Assembly: GCA_015062115.1 (NCBI GenBank)
Contig: SUVG01000002.1
Coordinates: forward strand, 124,001 to 188,000
Direction of reading: 5' to 3'
Length of the DNA stretch: 64,000 nt
DNA from: Elusimicrobium sp.
GTDB taxonomy: Bacteria > Elusimicrobiota > Elusimicrobia > Elusimicrobiales > Elusimicrobiaceae
How positions within the stretch are numbered: the stretch's first letter is position 1; each line of letters starts with the position of its first letter. The notes below the pieces were generated by a model that had not been told where the DNA came from, searched no databases, and was given only the letters and a program-made list of their open reading frames with translations. Shown here piece after piece: positions 17,803 to 26,739 of the stretch. The translations under genes and the position numbers were made by a program.

Positions 17803-18738
17803 TTATGCCTCTTTGGGCGGGAAAAACTTGCTGGCCAAAATGGAAATGGCCAAGATGCCTACAATCACTCCTAAAGATGCCACCACCGGTATTTTGAAGT
17901 GGTGGGAAATAATCATTTTTACACCTACGAAAAGCAAAATAACGGAAATACCGTATTTAAGGTACGGAAATCTCCCTGCCATGCCGGAAAGCAAAAAGTA
18001 CAACGAGCGCAAGCCGATAATGGCAAAAATGTTGGAAGAATAAACGAGGAAGGTATCCTGGGTAATGGAAAGCACGGCCGGGATAGAATCTACCGCAAAA
18101 ATAAGGTCGGACATTTCAATCACTAACACCGCCGCAAAGAGGGGGGTGGCATAGCGTTTGGCATTTTCCAACACAAAAAAGTTATCGCCGTGATAGTCGG
18201 TTTTAATCGGCATAAATTTTTTGAGAATTTTAAGCGCGGCAGAGTTTTCGGGGTCAAACTTTTCGTCTTCCTTTTGGAAAAGCATTTTGCCTGCAGTAAA
18301 TACGAGTAACGCACCGAAAACATAAATTGTCCACGCAAACATGGAAATCAGTTTTACACCCAGGAAAATGAAGATAAAGCGCAAGATAACCGCACCCAAA
18401 ATACCCCAAATAAGGGCTTTGGGTTGCAGGTGGTTGGGGATAGCAAAGGCACCGAAAATCATAATAAACACGAACATATTGTCGATAGACAACGAGTATT
18501 CAAGCACATACCCCGTGTAAAATTCCAGCGCGTGACGCGGGCCTTCGGTCAGCCAAATGGCCCCGCCAAACAGTAACGCGAGCGAAATCCATGCGGCTAC
18601 CATCACGCCGGCTTCCTTCATGCTTACTTTGCCGTGATGTTTGTTCATAACGGCCAAATCGATAAATAACGCCACCAGTACGATTACCCAAAAAGCAATC
18701 CACATAGCAACGGAGGTTGTAGCAGAAACAGGTTCCAT
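17803..18738 (-). CDS. TerC/Alx family integral membrane protein
   Basis: This is a TerC-family inner-membrane protein, a family tied to metal (notably manganese) export during protein secretion or to tellurite resistance and pH stress. The 311-residue sequence has about eight to nine membrane segments and the conserved acidic motifs LEYSLSIDNMFVF and EMSDLIFAVDSIPAVLSIT, whose aspartates and glutamates lie within the membrane and are thought to handle the ion. Length and both motifs match the Alx/TerC group. The start has a TAGGAG Shine-Dalgarno. No yybP-ykoY (manganese) riboswitch is visible in the short leader, so manganese control at that level is not supported here. Confidence 0.9.
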   Translation of the reverse strand: MEPVSATTSVAMWIAFWVIVLVALFIDLAVMNKHHGKVSMKEAGVMVAAWISLALLFGGAIWLTEGPRHALEFYTGYVLEYSLSIDNMFVFIMIFGAFAIPNHLQPKALIWGILGAVILRFIFIFLGVKLISMFAWTIYVFGALLVFTAGKMLFQKEDEKFDPENSAALKILKKFMPIKTDYHGDNFFVLENAKRYATPLFAAVLVIEMSDLIFAVDSIPAVLSITQDTFLVYSSNIFAIIGLRSLYFLLSGMAGRFPYLKYGISVILLFVGVKMIISHHFKIPVVASLGVIVGILAISILASKFFPPKEA

Positions 18739-18770
18739 GAATACTCCTAGTGTGTAATTAAGATATAAAT

Positions 18771-18779
18771 ATTATAGCA
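18771..18779 (-). promoter_or_regulatory. Extended -10 promoter of the terC-family gene
   Basis: On the minus strand the sequence TGCTATAAT is a perfect extended -10 element, about 33 bases before the start codon. I see no good -35 box. Confidence 0.6.
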
Positions 18780-18817
18780 ATTTGCAGGTTTGCAGATAGA
18801 GAAAAAAGCGACAAAAA

Positions 18818-18890
18818 AGCCGAGGATGGGAGTCGAACCCACAACCTACGGTTTACAAAACCGTTGCTCTGCCAGTTGAGCTACCTCGGC
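18818..18890 (-). tRNA. tRNA-Thr (anticodon TGT)
   Basis: The minus strand folds into a standard cloverleaf: acceptor stem GCCGAGG/CCTCGGC (7 bp), D stem GCTC/GAGC, anticodon stem ACGGT/ACCGT with loop TTTGTAA (anticodon TGT, reading ACA), and a T arm with GGTTCGACTCC. The 3' CCA is not encoded. A run of T follows directly and may serve in termination. Confidence 0.95.
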
Positions 18891-18944
18891 GAAAAACTTT
18901 CATATATTCTAGCATTTTTGCGTTATTTCTCCAAGTTGTCATTA

Positions 18945-18953
18945 TGCTACAAT
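18945..18953 (+). promoter_or_regulatory. Extended -10 promoter of the exported TldD-like pair
   Basis: TGCTACAAT is a good extended -10 element 18 bases before the start codon, which itself has an AGGAGGA Shine-Dalgarno. No clear -35 box is seen. Transcription would start about 10 bases before the ATG. Confidence 0.55.
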
Positions 18954-18971
18954 ACAAGAATAGGAGGAATT

Positions 18972-20663
18972 ATGAAAAAAATCTCTCTTTTCTTTCTTAT
19001 TTTTATGTTAATGGCTTTACCGGGGGCAGCCACTTTATGTGATATTTCTGCCGAGGAGCCGATCCGCCTTATGGAGGCGGAAATGAAACGCGGTTTTAAG
19101 ACCTATAAAAAGCAAAAGCCGTCCATTTATTATTTATCCTACTCCTACCACGAACTTCTGTTGCGTAATTTGTGGGTGTATGCGGGAGGCGTAGCAAGCA
19201 AAAGCGAACAAGAAAGGCACGCCCTCAGTGTGCTTGCCCGAGCCGGAAGCACTAAAATGGATAATTCCCGCTACTTAAAAGGAGAAGCGAAAAAGGAGTA
19301 TGTGGCGTTTGCAAATATGCCCTTTGGGGAAAAGCCTTTTTCCATCGTTTTGTGGGGGGCTACGGAACGTGCAATCAAGTCGGCGCAAGAGGGCCTGAGT
19401 CAGGTTCAAAGTAATAATCAGGTGGCTTCCAAACGGGCTGACGATTCTCCTGATTTTGTCATGCCTCCCGTTTCTGTTTATTGCAGAAATGAAGAATATA
19501 CCCCCATAGATATGCAAAAAATAGAGGATTTGTTAAAAGAAGCCTCTTTGGCTGTCCTCGGGAACAAAATAGTACTGGGTTCTTCTTTTGTTTTTTCTCA
19601 AAAACAAGGACATACATACTTCCTTGATTCCAACGGAACCAAGTTAAAAACTCCCGTCAATTTGGGCCGTATTTCCTACGAAGTGTGGGGGAAAAAAGCG
19701 GACGGAGCCTATATTGAAAGGGGCAATTCCTACGATATCATTTCTCCCGAAAGTGTTCCGTCCCTTGAAACTTTAGTGGCAGATGTAAAAAAATCGTTGG
19801 CGGAACTGGAGGCCCTGTTTCACGCTCCGGATGCCGAACCTCTTACGGCTCCGGCTATTTTGAAAAACAAGGCTATGGGTGTTTTCGTGCACGAAATTTT
19901 GGGGCACCGTGTGGAAGGACACCGCCAGAAAATAGACTCTTTCGGCAAAACTTTTACCGATAAGTTGGGGCAACAAATTATGCCTTCGTTTTTAAGCATT
20001 GTGGACGACCCCACCATGGCTTATTTTAAGAATATCCCGTTGCGCGGTTTTTATGAGTACGATGACGAAGGCGTAAAGGCGCAACCCGTTACGATTGTTG
20101 AAAACGGTGTGCTTAAAAACTTTTTGATGAACGCCAGCCCGATTAAGGGTTTCCCGGTTTCTAACGGCCACGGCAGAGCTTCTCTCGGAAATAGCCCGGT
20201 GGCTCGCATGGGGGTAACCCGTCTTGTGTCTTCTCAAAGTGTTTCGTATGAAGAACTGGAAAAAATGTTGATTGAAGAAATCAAAAAACAAGGCAAGCCG
20301 TATGGTTTTATTATTGAAGATTTATCCGGCGGATTTACCCAAACCGATTCTTTTGCTCCGCAAACATTTAAGTTGGAACCGACTTTAGTTTACCGTGTTT
20401 ATCCGGACGGTAAAAAAGAATTTGTCCGCGGGGCAGATTTAGTAGGTACGCCGCTGGTAAGTTTCAGCAAAATATTAGCCACTGCCGATGACGACGATGT
20501 CTTTAACGGAAATTGCGGGGCAGAGTCCGGTTGGGTGCCGGTGTCTGCCATTGCCCCCAGTGTGCTATTGGAGTCCATAGAGGTGGAAAAAACGGCGAAA
20601 AGCAGCAGCAAGCCTCCGCAACTGCCGTCCCCGTTTTCGCTGCCTGAAAGGGGGAACAAATGA
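18972..20663 (+). CDS. Exported TldD-like metalloprotease, catalytic member
   Basis: TldD proteins, with their partner TldE/PmbA, are zinc proteases that trim modified peptides such as microcins. This 563-residue protein has the TldD zinc motif HEILGHRVEGHRQ (HExxxH with His307, Glu308 and His312). The cysteine that acts as third ligand in TldD is probably Cys515 in NGNCGAESG. Unlike known TldD, which is cytoplasmic, it begins with a clear signal peptide (MKK, hydrophobic to about residue 20, GAA end), so it should act outside the cytoplasm. I chose the ATG at 18972 because of its strong Shine-Dalgarno; a longer reading would run back through the tRNA. Its stop overlaps the start of the next gene by 4 bases. 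Confidence 0.85.
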   Translation: MKKISLFFLIFMLMALPGAATLCDISAEEPIRLMEAEMKRGFKTYKKQKPSIYYLSYSYHELLLRNLWVYAGGVASKSEQERHALSVLARAGSTKMDNSRYLKGEAKKEYVAFANMPFGEKPFSIVLWGATERAIKSAQEGLSQVQSNNQVASKRADDSPDFVMPPVSVYCRNEEYTPIDMQKIEDLLKEASLAVLGNKIVLGSSFVFSQKQGHTYFLDSNGTKLKTPVNLGRISYEVWGKKADGAYIERGNSYDIISPESVPSLETLVADVKKSLAELEALFHAPDAEPLTAPAILKNKAMGVFVHEILGHRVEGHRQKIDSFGKTFTDKLGQQIMPSFLSIVDDPTMAYFKNIPLRGFYEYDDEGVKAQPVTIVENGVLKNFLMNASPIKGFPVSNGHGRASLGNSPVARMGVTRLVSSQSVSYEELEKMLIEEIKKQGKPYGFIIEDLSGGFTQTDSFAPQTFKLEPTLVYRVYPDGKKEFVRGADLVGTPLVSFSKILATADDDDVFNGNCGAESGWVPVSAIAPSVLLESIEVEKTAKSSSKPPQLPSPFSLPERGNK

Positions 20664-22225
20664 AGAAAATTCTTTTTATTTTGATTAGTCTTGTAAACAT
20701 TTCCGCTTTAGAGGCGGTTGCTTTGCCGGACAATGTGTATTTTCGTGCCATGAAGGACGAAATGGATCGTACCATGAAGGAATACCGGATAGAAAAAGGC
20801 CCGGAACTTTTTTACATGGCATATAATCTAAAACTTTACCAAAGAGTAAAAGCGGGGGGCCTTTTCGGGAAGAGAGTCTCTTTTAATCAAAGTGAAGAAT
20901 TGCAAGTCGCGGCCCAGTCTAATGTGGGAAGTTACAAAAATGATTCCCTGGGGTTTTTCTCGGACGATAGTATGTACGGGGAGGTATTTCCTTCTCCGCG
21001 AAACTATGAGGGGATTCGGCAGAATTTGTGGCGTGTGTCGGATAGCGAAATTCTTAAACAACAGAAGAATTATGAGGAAAAACAAGCATACAAAAAGCAA
21101 AAACAGATTAAACAGGATAACTTTTATGATTTTGCTCCCGTGAAATCGAGTTCTTACGTGGAGGAACTAAAAGAATTTACGCCTCCTTCTCGAGCGTACT
21201 TGGAAAACCTGGTGGAAAAACTGTCTGCCCGAGGAAAAGACTATTCGTTTATAGAACATTTTGAAGCCTCTGTTTTGGTTTCCAACACCACTCATTTTTT
21301 CTTAAATTCAGAGGGCAGTTTCAGTCAATACAGCACCCCGGAAGTTATGATAGTGTTTCTAGGGAAAGTCCGCCATGAAAAAGGATATGTGTTTCAGCGC
21401 CAAGAAAGAATCTCTTTTTCCGCTTTAACACCGGAACGCGAACCTTTATTAGAACAAAAAGCCGATGAATTTTTACAAAAATTATTGGTTTTTCATAAAG
21501 CTCCTATGGCGGATGCTTATATCGGCCCCGTATTATTTAAGCCGGCGGTTGCGGGTTCTCTGATTGCATCGGGGCTGGATTTGTCAAACATTACTCCCTT
21601 TTTTAACAGTCAGCACGACACAGACCCTTCGGCCAGCCCGTTGCGTGATAAAGTAGGTATGCGGATTATGTCTCCCGGAATCAATGTTTATGACCGCCCG
21701 CTTTTGCGGGAATATAAGGGGAAGCCGGCAATCTTTTCCCCGATGGACGATGAGGGAGTTTTGGCACAAGAGTTATTATTGGTTAGTAAAGGAAAGTTAA
21801 AAAATCTGCCGCTTTCCCGTCGTTCCGGTAAAAGAGGAAAAAGCAACGGACATGGTTTTGGGTTTTTGCGTCAGCCGCGCGAAGATACTACTACCCTGGT
21901 TATAGAGCCGGAAAATCCTCTTTCCCAGAAAGAATTGGAAGAGAAATTATTGACGCTTTGCCGCGAACAGGAACAGGAATACTGCTATATTGCCCATGAC
22001 GGTAGCTTTTTTGAGCGCATTGATATGAAATCCGGCGCGCGGGAGTTTGTTTTAGGGCTAAATATGAAATATTCAGCCACGCGGGCGTTACGGGATATTT
22101 TGGCTGCGGGTGATGATTTTGACTTAAAAAACGGAAGCGTCGTTCCTTCCTTGCTGGTAGATGAAGTGGAACTGGAGCCTAAAGAGATGATTCCCGAACG
22201 GAAACCGCTTATCCCTCGCCCTTAA
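20660..22225 (+). CDS. Exported TldD-like protein lacking the zinc motif (TldE/PmbA-like role)
   Basis: This 521-residue protein has a signal peptide (MKKILFILISLV to about residue 22) and shares landmarks with the protein before it: the SPMDDEGV / YDDEGV turn, the NGHG motif followed by an arginine-containing loop (FGFLRQPRE), and the C-terminal run RDILAAGDDF. At the place where its neighbour has the HExxxH helix it reads KPAVAGSLIASGLD, so it cannot bind zinc in the same way. A Lys/Gln-rich segment (about 135-155) is an insertion. A coupled catalytic and non-catalytic TldD-like pair mirrors the TldD-TldE heterodimer of other bacteria, but here both are exported. Substrate unknown. Confidence 0.75.
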   Translation: MKKILFILISLVNISALEAVALPDNVYFRAMKDEMDRTMKEYRIEKGPELFYMAYNLKLYQRVKAGGLFGKRVSFNQSEELQVAAQSNVGSYKNDSLGFFSDDSMYGEVFPSPRNYEGIRQNLWRVSDSEILKQQKNYEEKQAYKKQKQIKQDNFYDFAPVKSSSYVEELKEFTPPSRAYLENLVEKLSARGKDYSFIEHFEASVLVSNTTHFFLNSEGSFSQYSTPEVMIVFLGKVRHEKGYVFQRQERISFSALTPEREPLLEQKADEFLQKLLVFHKAPMADAYIGPVLFKPAVAGSLIASGLDLSNITPFFNSQHDTDPSASPLRDKVGMRIMSPGINVYDRPLLREYKGKPAIFSPMDDEGVLAQELLLVSKGKLKNLPLSRRSGKRGKSNGHGFGFLRQPREDTTTLVIEPENPLSQKELEEKLLTLCREQEQEYCYIAHDGSFFERIDMKSGAREFVLGLNMKYSATRALRDILAAGDDFDLKNGSVVPSLLVDEVELEPKEMIPERKPLIPRP

Positions 22226-22241
22226 TAAGGCTTATATTTAC

Positions 22242-22279
22242 AACCCCCCCGCGAGAGGTTTTCTCCTGCGGGGGGTTTT
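22242..22279. terminator. Bidirectional terminator
   Basis: A stem of CCCCCCGC with GCGGGGGG, flanked by AA/TT and closed by a GAGAGG-to-TCTCC inner pairing, is followed by TTTT on the plus strand. It lies between the converging TldD-like pair and the six-gene minus-strand operon and can serve both. Confidence 0.85.
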
Positions 22280-22298
22280 ATGTGGCGTAAAAATGTTG

Positions 22299-23267
22299 TT
22301 AAAAGTTATTTTCTAACAGTTTTGCGGCTACTTTGCCGGTAAAGGAGTAGGGGTCGTCATGGGAAAGTTTTTCCAACTGTTGGCGTGCGGAAACAGTTTT
22401 GCCCAACCGATATTCATTAAGGGCTTTGATAAAAAGGGCGAGCGGGTCTTCCGGTTCTGCGGTTAAGATATATTGAACGGTTTGCAGGGAAGCCTCGTAA
22501 GATTTTTCCTGATAGAGCCACAGGGCTTTTTGTGCCAATAAATCCTTACGCTCAGGGGCCAATACCAAGGCTGTGTTCAAGTCCTTAAGGGCTTCCTGTG
22601 TTTGGGAAAGGCCGTAACGGGCTTTGGCACTTAGGAGCCAAAAGTCCGGGTTTTCGGGTTCCTGGTTTAAGGCCAAAGTAATGTTTTGGAAGGCTTTAGA
22701 AAACTCGCGTTGTTTTAAGAAGGTGTTTGCGTAGCGCGCCCGATAAATGGGGGTTGCGTTGGGCTCTTGTTCAAAAAAGCGGTCGTACAGAACGCGGGCT
22801 TTGGAGTAAAAACCTTGTGCGGCATAGTTATCGGCTTGGCCGGAAAGGGCCGCCAAGTTGTTCGGTTCCTCTTTCAATACTTGCCCGTATAGTTCCATAG
22901 AACGGTCTGACAGGCCGGTGCGTTGATATAGTTGGGCAGCTGCCAGTAATAACGGTATATTATCCGGGTGGAACTCCAAGGCTTCCAAATAGACTTCCAA
23001 TGCTTTTTCCGGGTTGTCTAAATGTTCGTAACTAAGCCCCAACAAGCGGTAAGCGCGCACTTCGCGTCGTTTCACATTTTTTGTTTTATAAATGTACTCG
23101 GTCAGTTCTACCACGGCTTGCTCATATCTTCCTTCGTTAAAACAATCGCGCGCCCGTGTGTATTCTTGGCGGTCTCCCACCGGGGCCAAACCCAAAAAGC
23201 CGGCCCGGCAAGCGCCTAAAAGAAGGCTTAATAAACAAATAAAAAATACTTTACGGTTTAAGTACAT
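22299..23267 (-). CDS. TPR-repeat lipoprotein
   Basis: This is a predicted lipoprotein (lipobox L-G-A-C, Cys20) made almost entirely of tetratricopeptide repeats: about eight TPR-like helix pairs between residues 35 and 320, with repeats such as RAYRLLGLSYEHLDNPEKA. TPR lipoproteins generally hold envelope protein complexes together. The ATG at 23267 lies 17 bases inside the end of the patatin gene, so translation is probably coupled; a TTG four codons earlier is possible but less likely. It is the last gene of a six-gene envelope operon. No specific ortholog recognised. Confidence 0.75.
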   Translation of the reverse strand: MYLNRKVFFICLLSLLLGACRAGFLGLAPVGDRQEYTRARDCFNEGRYEQAVVELTEYIYKTKNVKRREVRAYRLLGLSYEHLDNPEKALEVYLEALEFHPDNIPLLLAAAQLYQRTGLSDRSMELYGQVLKEEPNNLAALSGQADNYAAQGFYSKARVLYDRFFEQEPNATPIYRARYANTFLKQREFSKAFQNITLALNQEPENPDFWLLSAKARYGLSQTQEALKDLNTALVLAPERKDLLAQKALWLYQEKSYEASLQTVQYILTAEPEDPLALFIKALNEYRLGKTVSARQQLEKLSHDDPYSFTGKVAAKLLENNF

Positions 23268-24213
23268 AAGGCAACGCAAAGAGCAGGAGATCTTCCTGCA
23301 GTTTCTCCAATTTGTGGTGAGTTTCCAACATGCCTACTTCTCCGGCTTTGTGGAGTTTGTCCATTTCCAAAGTTCCGATATCCAAAACCCTGCTATTGAG
23401 TACAAAGTTGGCTTTTTGGGCAGATTCTTCAATCATGGCTGCCCCGCGTACATCTCCTACGCGCAGTAAGTAGGCCGCTACACTTTGGGGGGTTTTGGAA
23501 AAAAAGTCCGGCGGGGTAATGGACGCTAAAATATAGTCTGCCCCCATAGATTTTACAGATTCTACCGGCAGATAATCTACCACGGCTCCGTCCACAAGCG
23601 CACGGTGGCGGTATTCGACGGGTTCAAATACCCCCGGCAAGTTCATGCTGGCCCGTACGGCAATGGCAAGCGGGCCCGAATCAAACACTACCCGTTCCCC
23701 GGTTTTAATGTCCATGGCGGCACAGGTAAACGGGATACGCAAATCTTCAAATTGCATATCGCCCAATTGTTCGTGGAAAAAATTGAGTAAATTGGAAGAG
23801 GACGGGAGCCTTTTGGCAAACAGAAAACGGAAAAGCCCCATTAAATCAAAATCGGGGGTGATATTGTCCAGGGTGAGGTGCTCGCTGATGTCCCACAACC
23901 GTTCGGTAGGCAAACCTGCCGCATAAAGAGACCCGATAACCGAACCCATGGAAGTACCGGAAATCATATCGATAGGGAAGCCGGAATTATCTAATGTTTC
24001 CAAAACTCCCACATGGGCAAAACCCCGTACTCCGCCGGCGGAAAGAGCCACCCCCACTTTGGGGCGTTCTTCTTTGGGAAGAGAAACAAACTGCTGCCAC
24101 AAAAAATCGCGCAACACATCGTCATCACTCTGTATTTCCAGAGCACCGGAAGGTTGCACGGCCCATAGGGCAAGCAGCAGACAGCCCGCCAAACGGCGGA
24201 GAAAATTTTTCAT
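23251..24213 (-). CDS. Exported patatin-like phospholipase (RssA/NTE type)
   Basis: Patatin-like enzymes are lipid acyl hydrolases with a Ser-Asp dyad. The 320-residue protein shows the oxyanion loop SAGGVRGFAHVG, the nucleophile elbow GTSMGS (Ser88) and the catalytic DGAVVDYLP (Asp208). A signal peptide covers about residues 1-24, so it should act on periplasmic or outer-membrane lipid. The start shares one base with the tolC-like stop. Some secreted patatins are fused to an outer-membrane barrel that exports them; this one has no barrel of its own, but its operon has a separate barrel protein and a TolC-like protein. Phospholipase activity is inferred from intact motifs. Confidence 0.88.
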   Translation of the reverse strand: MKNFLRRLAGCLLLALWAVQPSGALEIQSDDDVLRDFLWQQFVSLPKEERPKVGVALSAGGVRGFAHVGVLETLDNSGFPIDMISGTSMGSVIGSLYAAGLPTERLWDISEHLTLDNITPDFDLMGLFRFLFAKRLPSSSNLLNFFHEQLGDMQFEDLRIPFTCAAMDIKTGERVVFDSGPLAIAVRASMNLPGVFEPVEYRHRALVDGAVVDYLPVESVKSMGADYILASITPPDFFSKTPQSVAAYLLRVGDVRGAAMIEESAQKANFVLNSRVLDIGTLEMDKLHKAGEVGMLETHHKLEKLQEDLLLFALPYVLKP

Positions 24214-25508
24214 TATAAATCCTGGCCAATGGCCCACTCTAAGCGGGCTTTAGATACATGGTTTTGACGGACGGCATCTAAATAGTTTTGCGCCGCCGCG
24301 GAATAAGCACCCAACGCTTCCAACGGAGCCGTGCCTGTTTTAGGGGAAGAATCGGCTTTTTTCAGTAATTTTTTCAGTTCGTTATAGGTGTTTTGGCGAA
24401 CCAATACCTCTTCTTGCCAAAAGAGCATATCGGCAAAATTTTCGGCCACTTGAATACGTATTTTATCTTCAATGGCGGCACGCCGTAAAGAACTTTTCTT
24501 TTGTTCCGCTTTCTTTTGCGCAATCTGTTCCGAAATGTTGTAGGGAATCGGTAAACGCACAGCCAAAGAGATTTGTTTGTTTACTTCATCTAAACTATCG
24601 GTTCCTAACTGTTCAAAGGAGCCGTTCAAAATAATATCGGGGTAGCGTTTGGAGAGGGCTAAATCCATGGCGATATTATCCGCTTCCAACGCATACAGGG
24701 CTGATTTCAATTCCGGGCGGAACTCCAAGGCCCACAGGTTGAGGTGGGGGAGGTCTCTATCCGTATGAACGGGAGAAAAATCCCCTTTAATGGTAATGTT
24801 GGAATTGAGTTCTTTGTTTAAGCTGACGAGCATGGCCAGCTGGGCTTTTTTAAGCAGTCGGGCAGCATCGCTTTGTTTGGTTTTAAGGTCGGCCAGCAAG
24901 GCATGAATTTGTATTTGTTGCCACAAATTGCCGCCGGGGCGTTTGTACCAAGAATCTGCCATAGTGGCTATTTCGTTTGTCAGTTTGGCATATTCCTGCG
25001 CGTACAAAAGGCCGTAGAAAGATTGTTTGATGTCCAAAATCGCCGCGCTTTTGACGATTTCGTAGCGGCTTTGGACTTGCTTTAAGTGGGCCCGCGCCAT
25101 TTTAAGCGTGTTATTGATTCTCCCGCCGGAATAGATATATTGCGTGGCGGTAATTCCCACTCCGTAAAATTGGTCTTTCCCGCCCAGATATTCGCTTCCC
25201 GGCAAAAAGCGGTTGGCTACAGCATCGGGCAATACCATGGGATAGTCCAAATCGAACCAAGTAGCGGTGCCTTGGAGAGAAAATTGCGGCAGATAACGAA
25301 ATTTTGCCTCGTTTACTTTTTGCTCTGCAATGATAATTTCCTGTTGGGCGGTGAGAAATTCGGAATTATTTTCCAAGCCCAAGCGAATGGCATTTTCCAA
25401 GGTTAAATTGTCGTTAATCAGGCTGGAAAATTTAAGCCCGTATTCTTTTTGCGCAAAAACGGTGCCGGCGCAACACAACGCAAGCACAAGCGCAACTAAT
25501 TTTTTCAT
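24213..25508 (-). CDS. TolC-family outer membrane efflux protein
   Basis: This 431-residue protein with a signal peptide (about 1-20) belongs to the outer-membrane efflux (OEP) family. It has two helical-hairpin halves, each beginning with a family-like segment (LTLENAIRLGLENNSEF near the N-terminus and LRAALEADN-like residues in the second half), and a tripartite-pump-style barrel segment (FYGVGITATQYIYSGGR). TolC proteins form trimeric channels that normally work with an inner-membrane pump and a periplasmic adaptor. Neither is encoded nearby, so its partner must lie elsewhere or the protein has a dedicated role with the neighbouring patatin and HAMP proteins. Confidence 0.88.
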   Translation of the reverse strand: MKKLVALVLALCCAGTVFAQKEYGLKFSSLINDNLTLENAIRLGLENNSEFLTAQQEIIIAEQKVNEAKFRYLPQFSLQGTATWFDLDYPMVLPDAVANRFLPGSEYLGGKDQFYGVGITATQYIYSGGRINNTLKMARAHLKQVQSRYEIVKSAAILDIKQSFYGLLYAQEYAKLTNEIATMADSWYKRPGGNLWQQIQIHALLADLKTKQSDAARLLKKAQLAMLVSLNKELNSNITIKGDFSPVHTDRDLPHLNLWALEFRPELKSALYALEADNIAMDLALSKRYPDIILNGSFEQLGTDSLDEVNKQISLAVRLPIPYNISEQIAQKKAEQKKSSLRRAAIEDKIRIQVAENFADMLFWQEEVLVRQNTYNELKKLLKKADSSPKTGTAPLEALGAYSAAAQNYLDAVRQNHVSKARLEWAIGQDL

Positions 25509-25519
25509 ACAACCCCCGT

Positions 25520-25984
25520 TTACTTCTCTTTATTTTTATTGATTTCCGCTTCTACGCGGTCCATCATTTTGTTAAATTCGGCTTGCAGTTCGGTCAGTTG
25601 ATCGCCTTGGCGCAAGCGTACCCGTTGGGAAAAATCACCTTTGGCGATTTCTTTGCAGGTTTGTTCAAAGCGATACACGGGCCCTGCCATTTTGTGAGAC
25701 AAAATAGCCGATATCAATACCACAAACAACAGGTAGATGGCTATTTTATAGAAAAAACTGGCCGCAATGGGGATAAACTCGTCGTAAATGGGTTGAACCA
25801 GTACGGGGTAGGAATCAAACAGATCATTTAAGGTTGCGGTCAGTTCAAAAGTCATAATAGCCAACCCGCACAGCACGCTTAAAATAATCATCATCATGTA
25901 GCGCAGTTGCAACGCTTTTTTGATGAAAATCGTGCGGCGTTTGAATTGCGGGTGTTTGTTCGGGGGAACGGTCGGTTGGTTCAT
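25520..25984 (-). CDS. Membrane protein ending in a HAMP domain, no output domain
   Basis: This 154-residue protein has a basic cytoplasmic N-terminus, a first membrane segment (about 30-50), a short periplasmic loop of about 25 residues, a second segment (about 75-97) and then a HAMP linker (about 98-150) with the motifs AGPVYRFEQTCKEIAKGDFSQR and a helix ending in KNKEK. HAMP domains normally pass signals to a kinase, cyclase or chemotaxis domain; none follows here. It may signal to another protein or act as a structural clamp. It sits 9 to 11 bases from its neighbours in the envelope operon. No specific function is known to me. Confidence 0.8.
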   Translation of the reverse strand: MNQPTVPPNKHPQFKRRTIFIKKALQLRYMMMIILSVLCGLAIMTFELTATLNDLFDSYPVLVQPIYDEFIPIAASFFYKIAIYLLFVVLISAILSHKMAGPVYRFEQTCKEIAKGDFSQRVRLRQGDQLTELQAEFNKMMDRVEAEINKNKEK

Positions 25985-25993
25985 AAGGCCTCG

Positions 25994-26722
25994 TTAAAAA
26001 TGGGTTACATAGCGGATTTGTAAAATGCGTTCGCTTTCGCTTCCACGGCCGATGCGGCGCACGGCTGCATCTAAGGCTAAAGAGGGGTGGAGATAAAAAC
26101 GGGCCCCCAAATTCAGGCGGGAATCGCGCATATTGCGGATATTATCCCACTCGGCAAGCAGGCCTACTTTTTCGGCCAGGTTGTAATAAAGACCGGTGAA
26201 CATATACAGTTCGCTCCAGTCAAAATCGGAAAAATTGATACCGGCAGTGGCGTGGAAACCCGGTACGAAAATTTCGCGTGTGAGGGTTAAGTAGCCGCCT
26301 TTGCGGTCGTCCAGATAGTGTTTGGTATCTCTGTATTTGCGGGTTTCGTCGTAACCGTACCCATAGCGGCGGCCGTCGTAGCCGATGGCAATGGCAGGCA
26401 AATAGAGGCTTCCGTCGTAAATTTTCCATTTGGCTTGAAAATCCGGATCCAACACGCGCACCGAGTCGGACGAACCGAGCAGTTCATGCGCGGCAACGGA
26501 TACCCCGATGTTTAAGCGGGGGAATACGCCGAAATCCAAACTTTCCATGACGGTTCCGTGGTCGTAAGTGCGGGTAAGGAAGGAAACTTGGTAACGGTCA
26601 AAAGTTTCAGCCGTGGGGACATCAATGACGGTCGTTTCCACACTGATAGGGTCTCCCTGGGCGGCAAAGGCCGCCAAAGGCAAGAAGAAAAGTGCGGCTA
26701 AAAGAGAAATTTTCAATTTCAT
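25994..26722 (-). CDS. Predicted outer-membrane beta-barrel protein, 242 aa
   Basis: A signal peptide (about 1-20, AFAAQ end) is followed by alternating hydrophobic and polar strands rich in Tyr, Arg and Gly (for example YLTLTREIFVPGFHATAG and RLNLGARFYLHPSLALDAAVRR). The chain ends in RYVTHF, a terminal phenylalanine being typical of outer-membrane barrels. The strand pattern loosely resembles YjbH-type and other small barrel proteins, with about 10 strands. It lies 17 bases after the first lipoprotein gene of the operon. The barrel prediction rests on composition and the C-terminal residue; the function is unknown. Confidence 0.7.
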   Translation of the reverse strand: MKLKISLLAALFFLPLAAFAAQGDPISVETTVIDVPTAETFDRYQVSFLTRTYDHGTVMESLDFGVFPRLNIGVSVAAHELLGSSDSVRVLDPDFQAKWKIYDGSLYLPAIAIGYDGRRYGYGYDETRKYRDTKHYLDDRKGGYLTLTREIFVPGFHATAGINFSDFDWSELYMFTGLYYNLAEKVGLLAEWDNIRNMRDSRLNLGARFYLHPSLALDAAVRRIGRGSESERILQIRYVTHF

Positions 26723-26739
26723 GTTAATTATCTCCCAAG

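Noticed and set aside
17731-18820. Manganese riboswitch (yybP-ykoY) before the terC-family gene
   Set aside because: Only about 35 bases lie between the promoter and the start codon, too short for that riboswitch.
18972-20663. Ordinary cytoplasmic TldD
   Set aside because: The ATG with the strong ribosome site begins a clear signal peptide, and no downstream start fits better.
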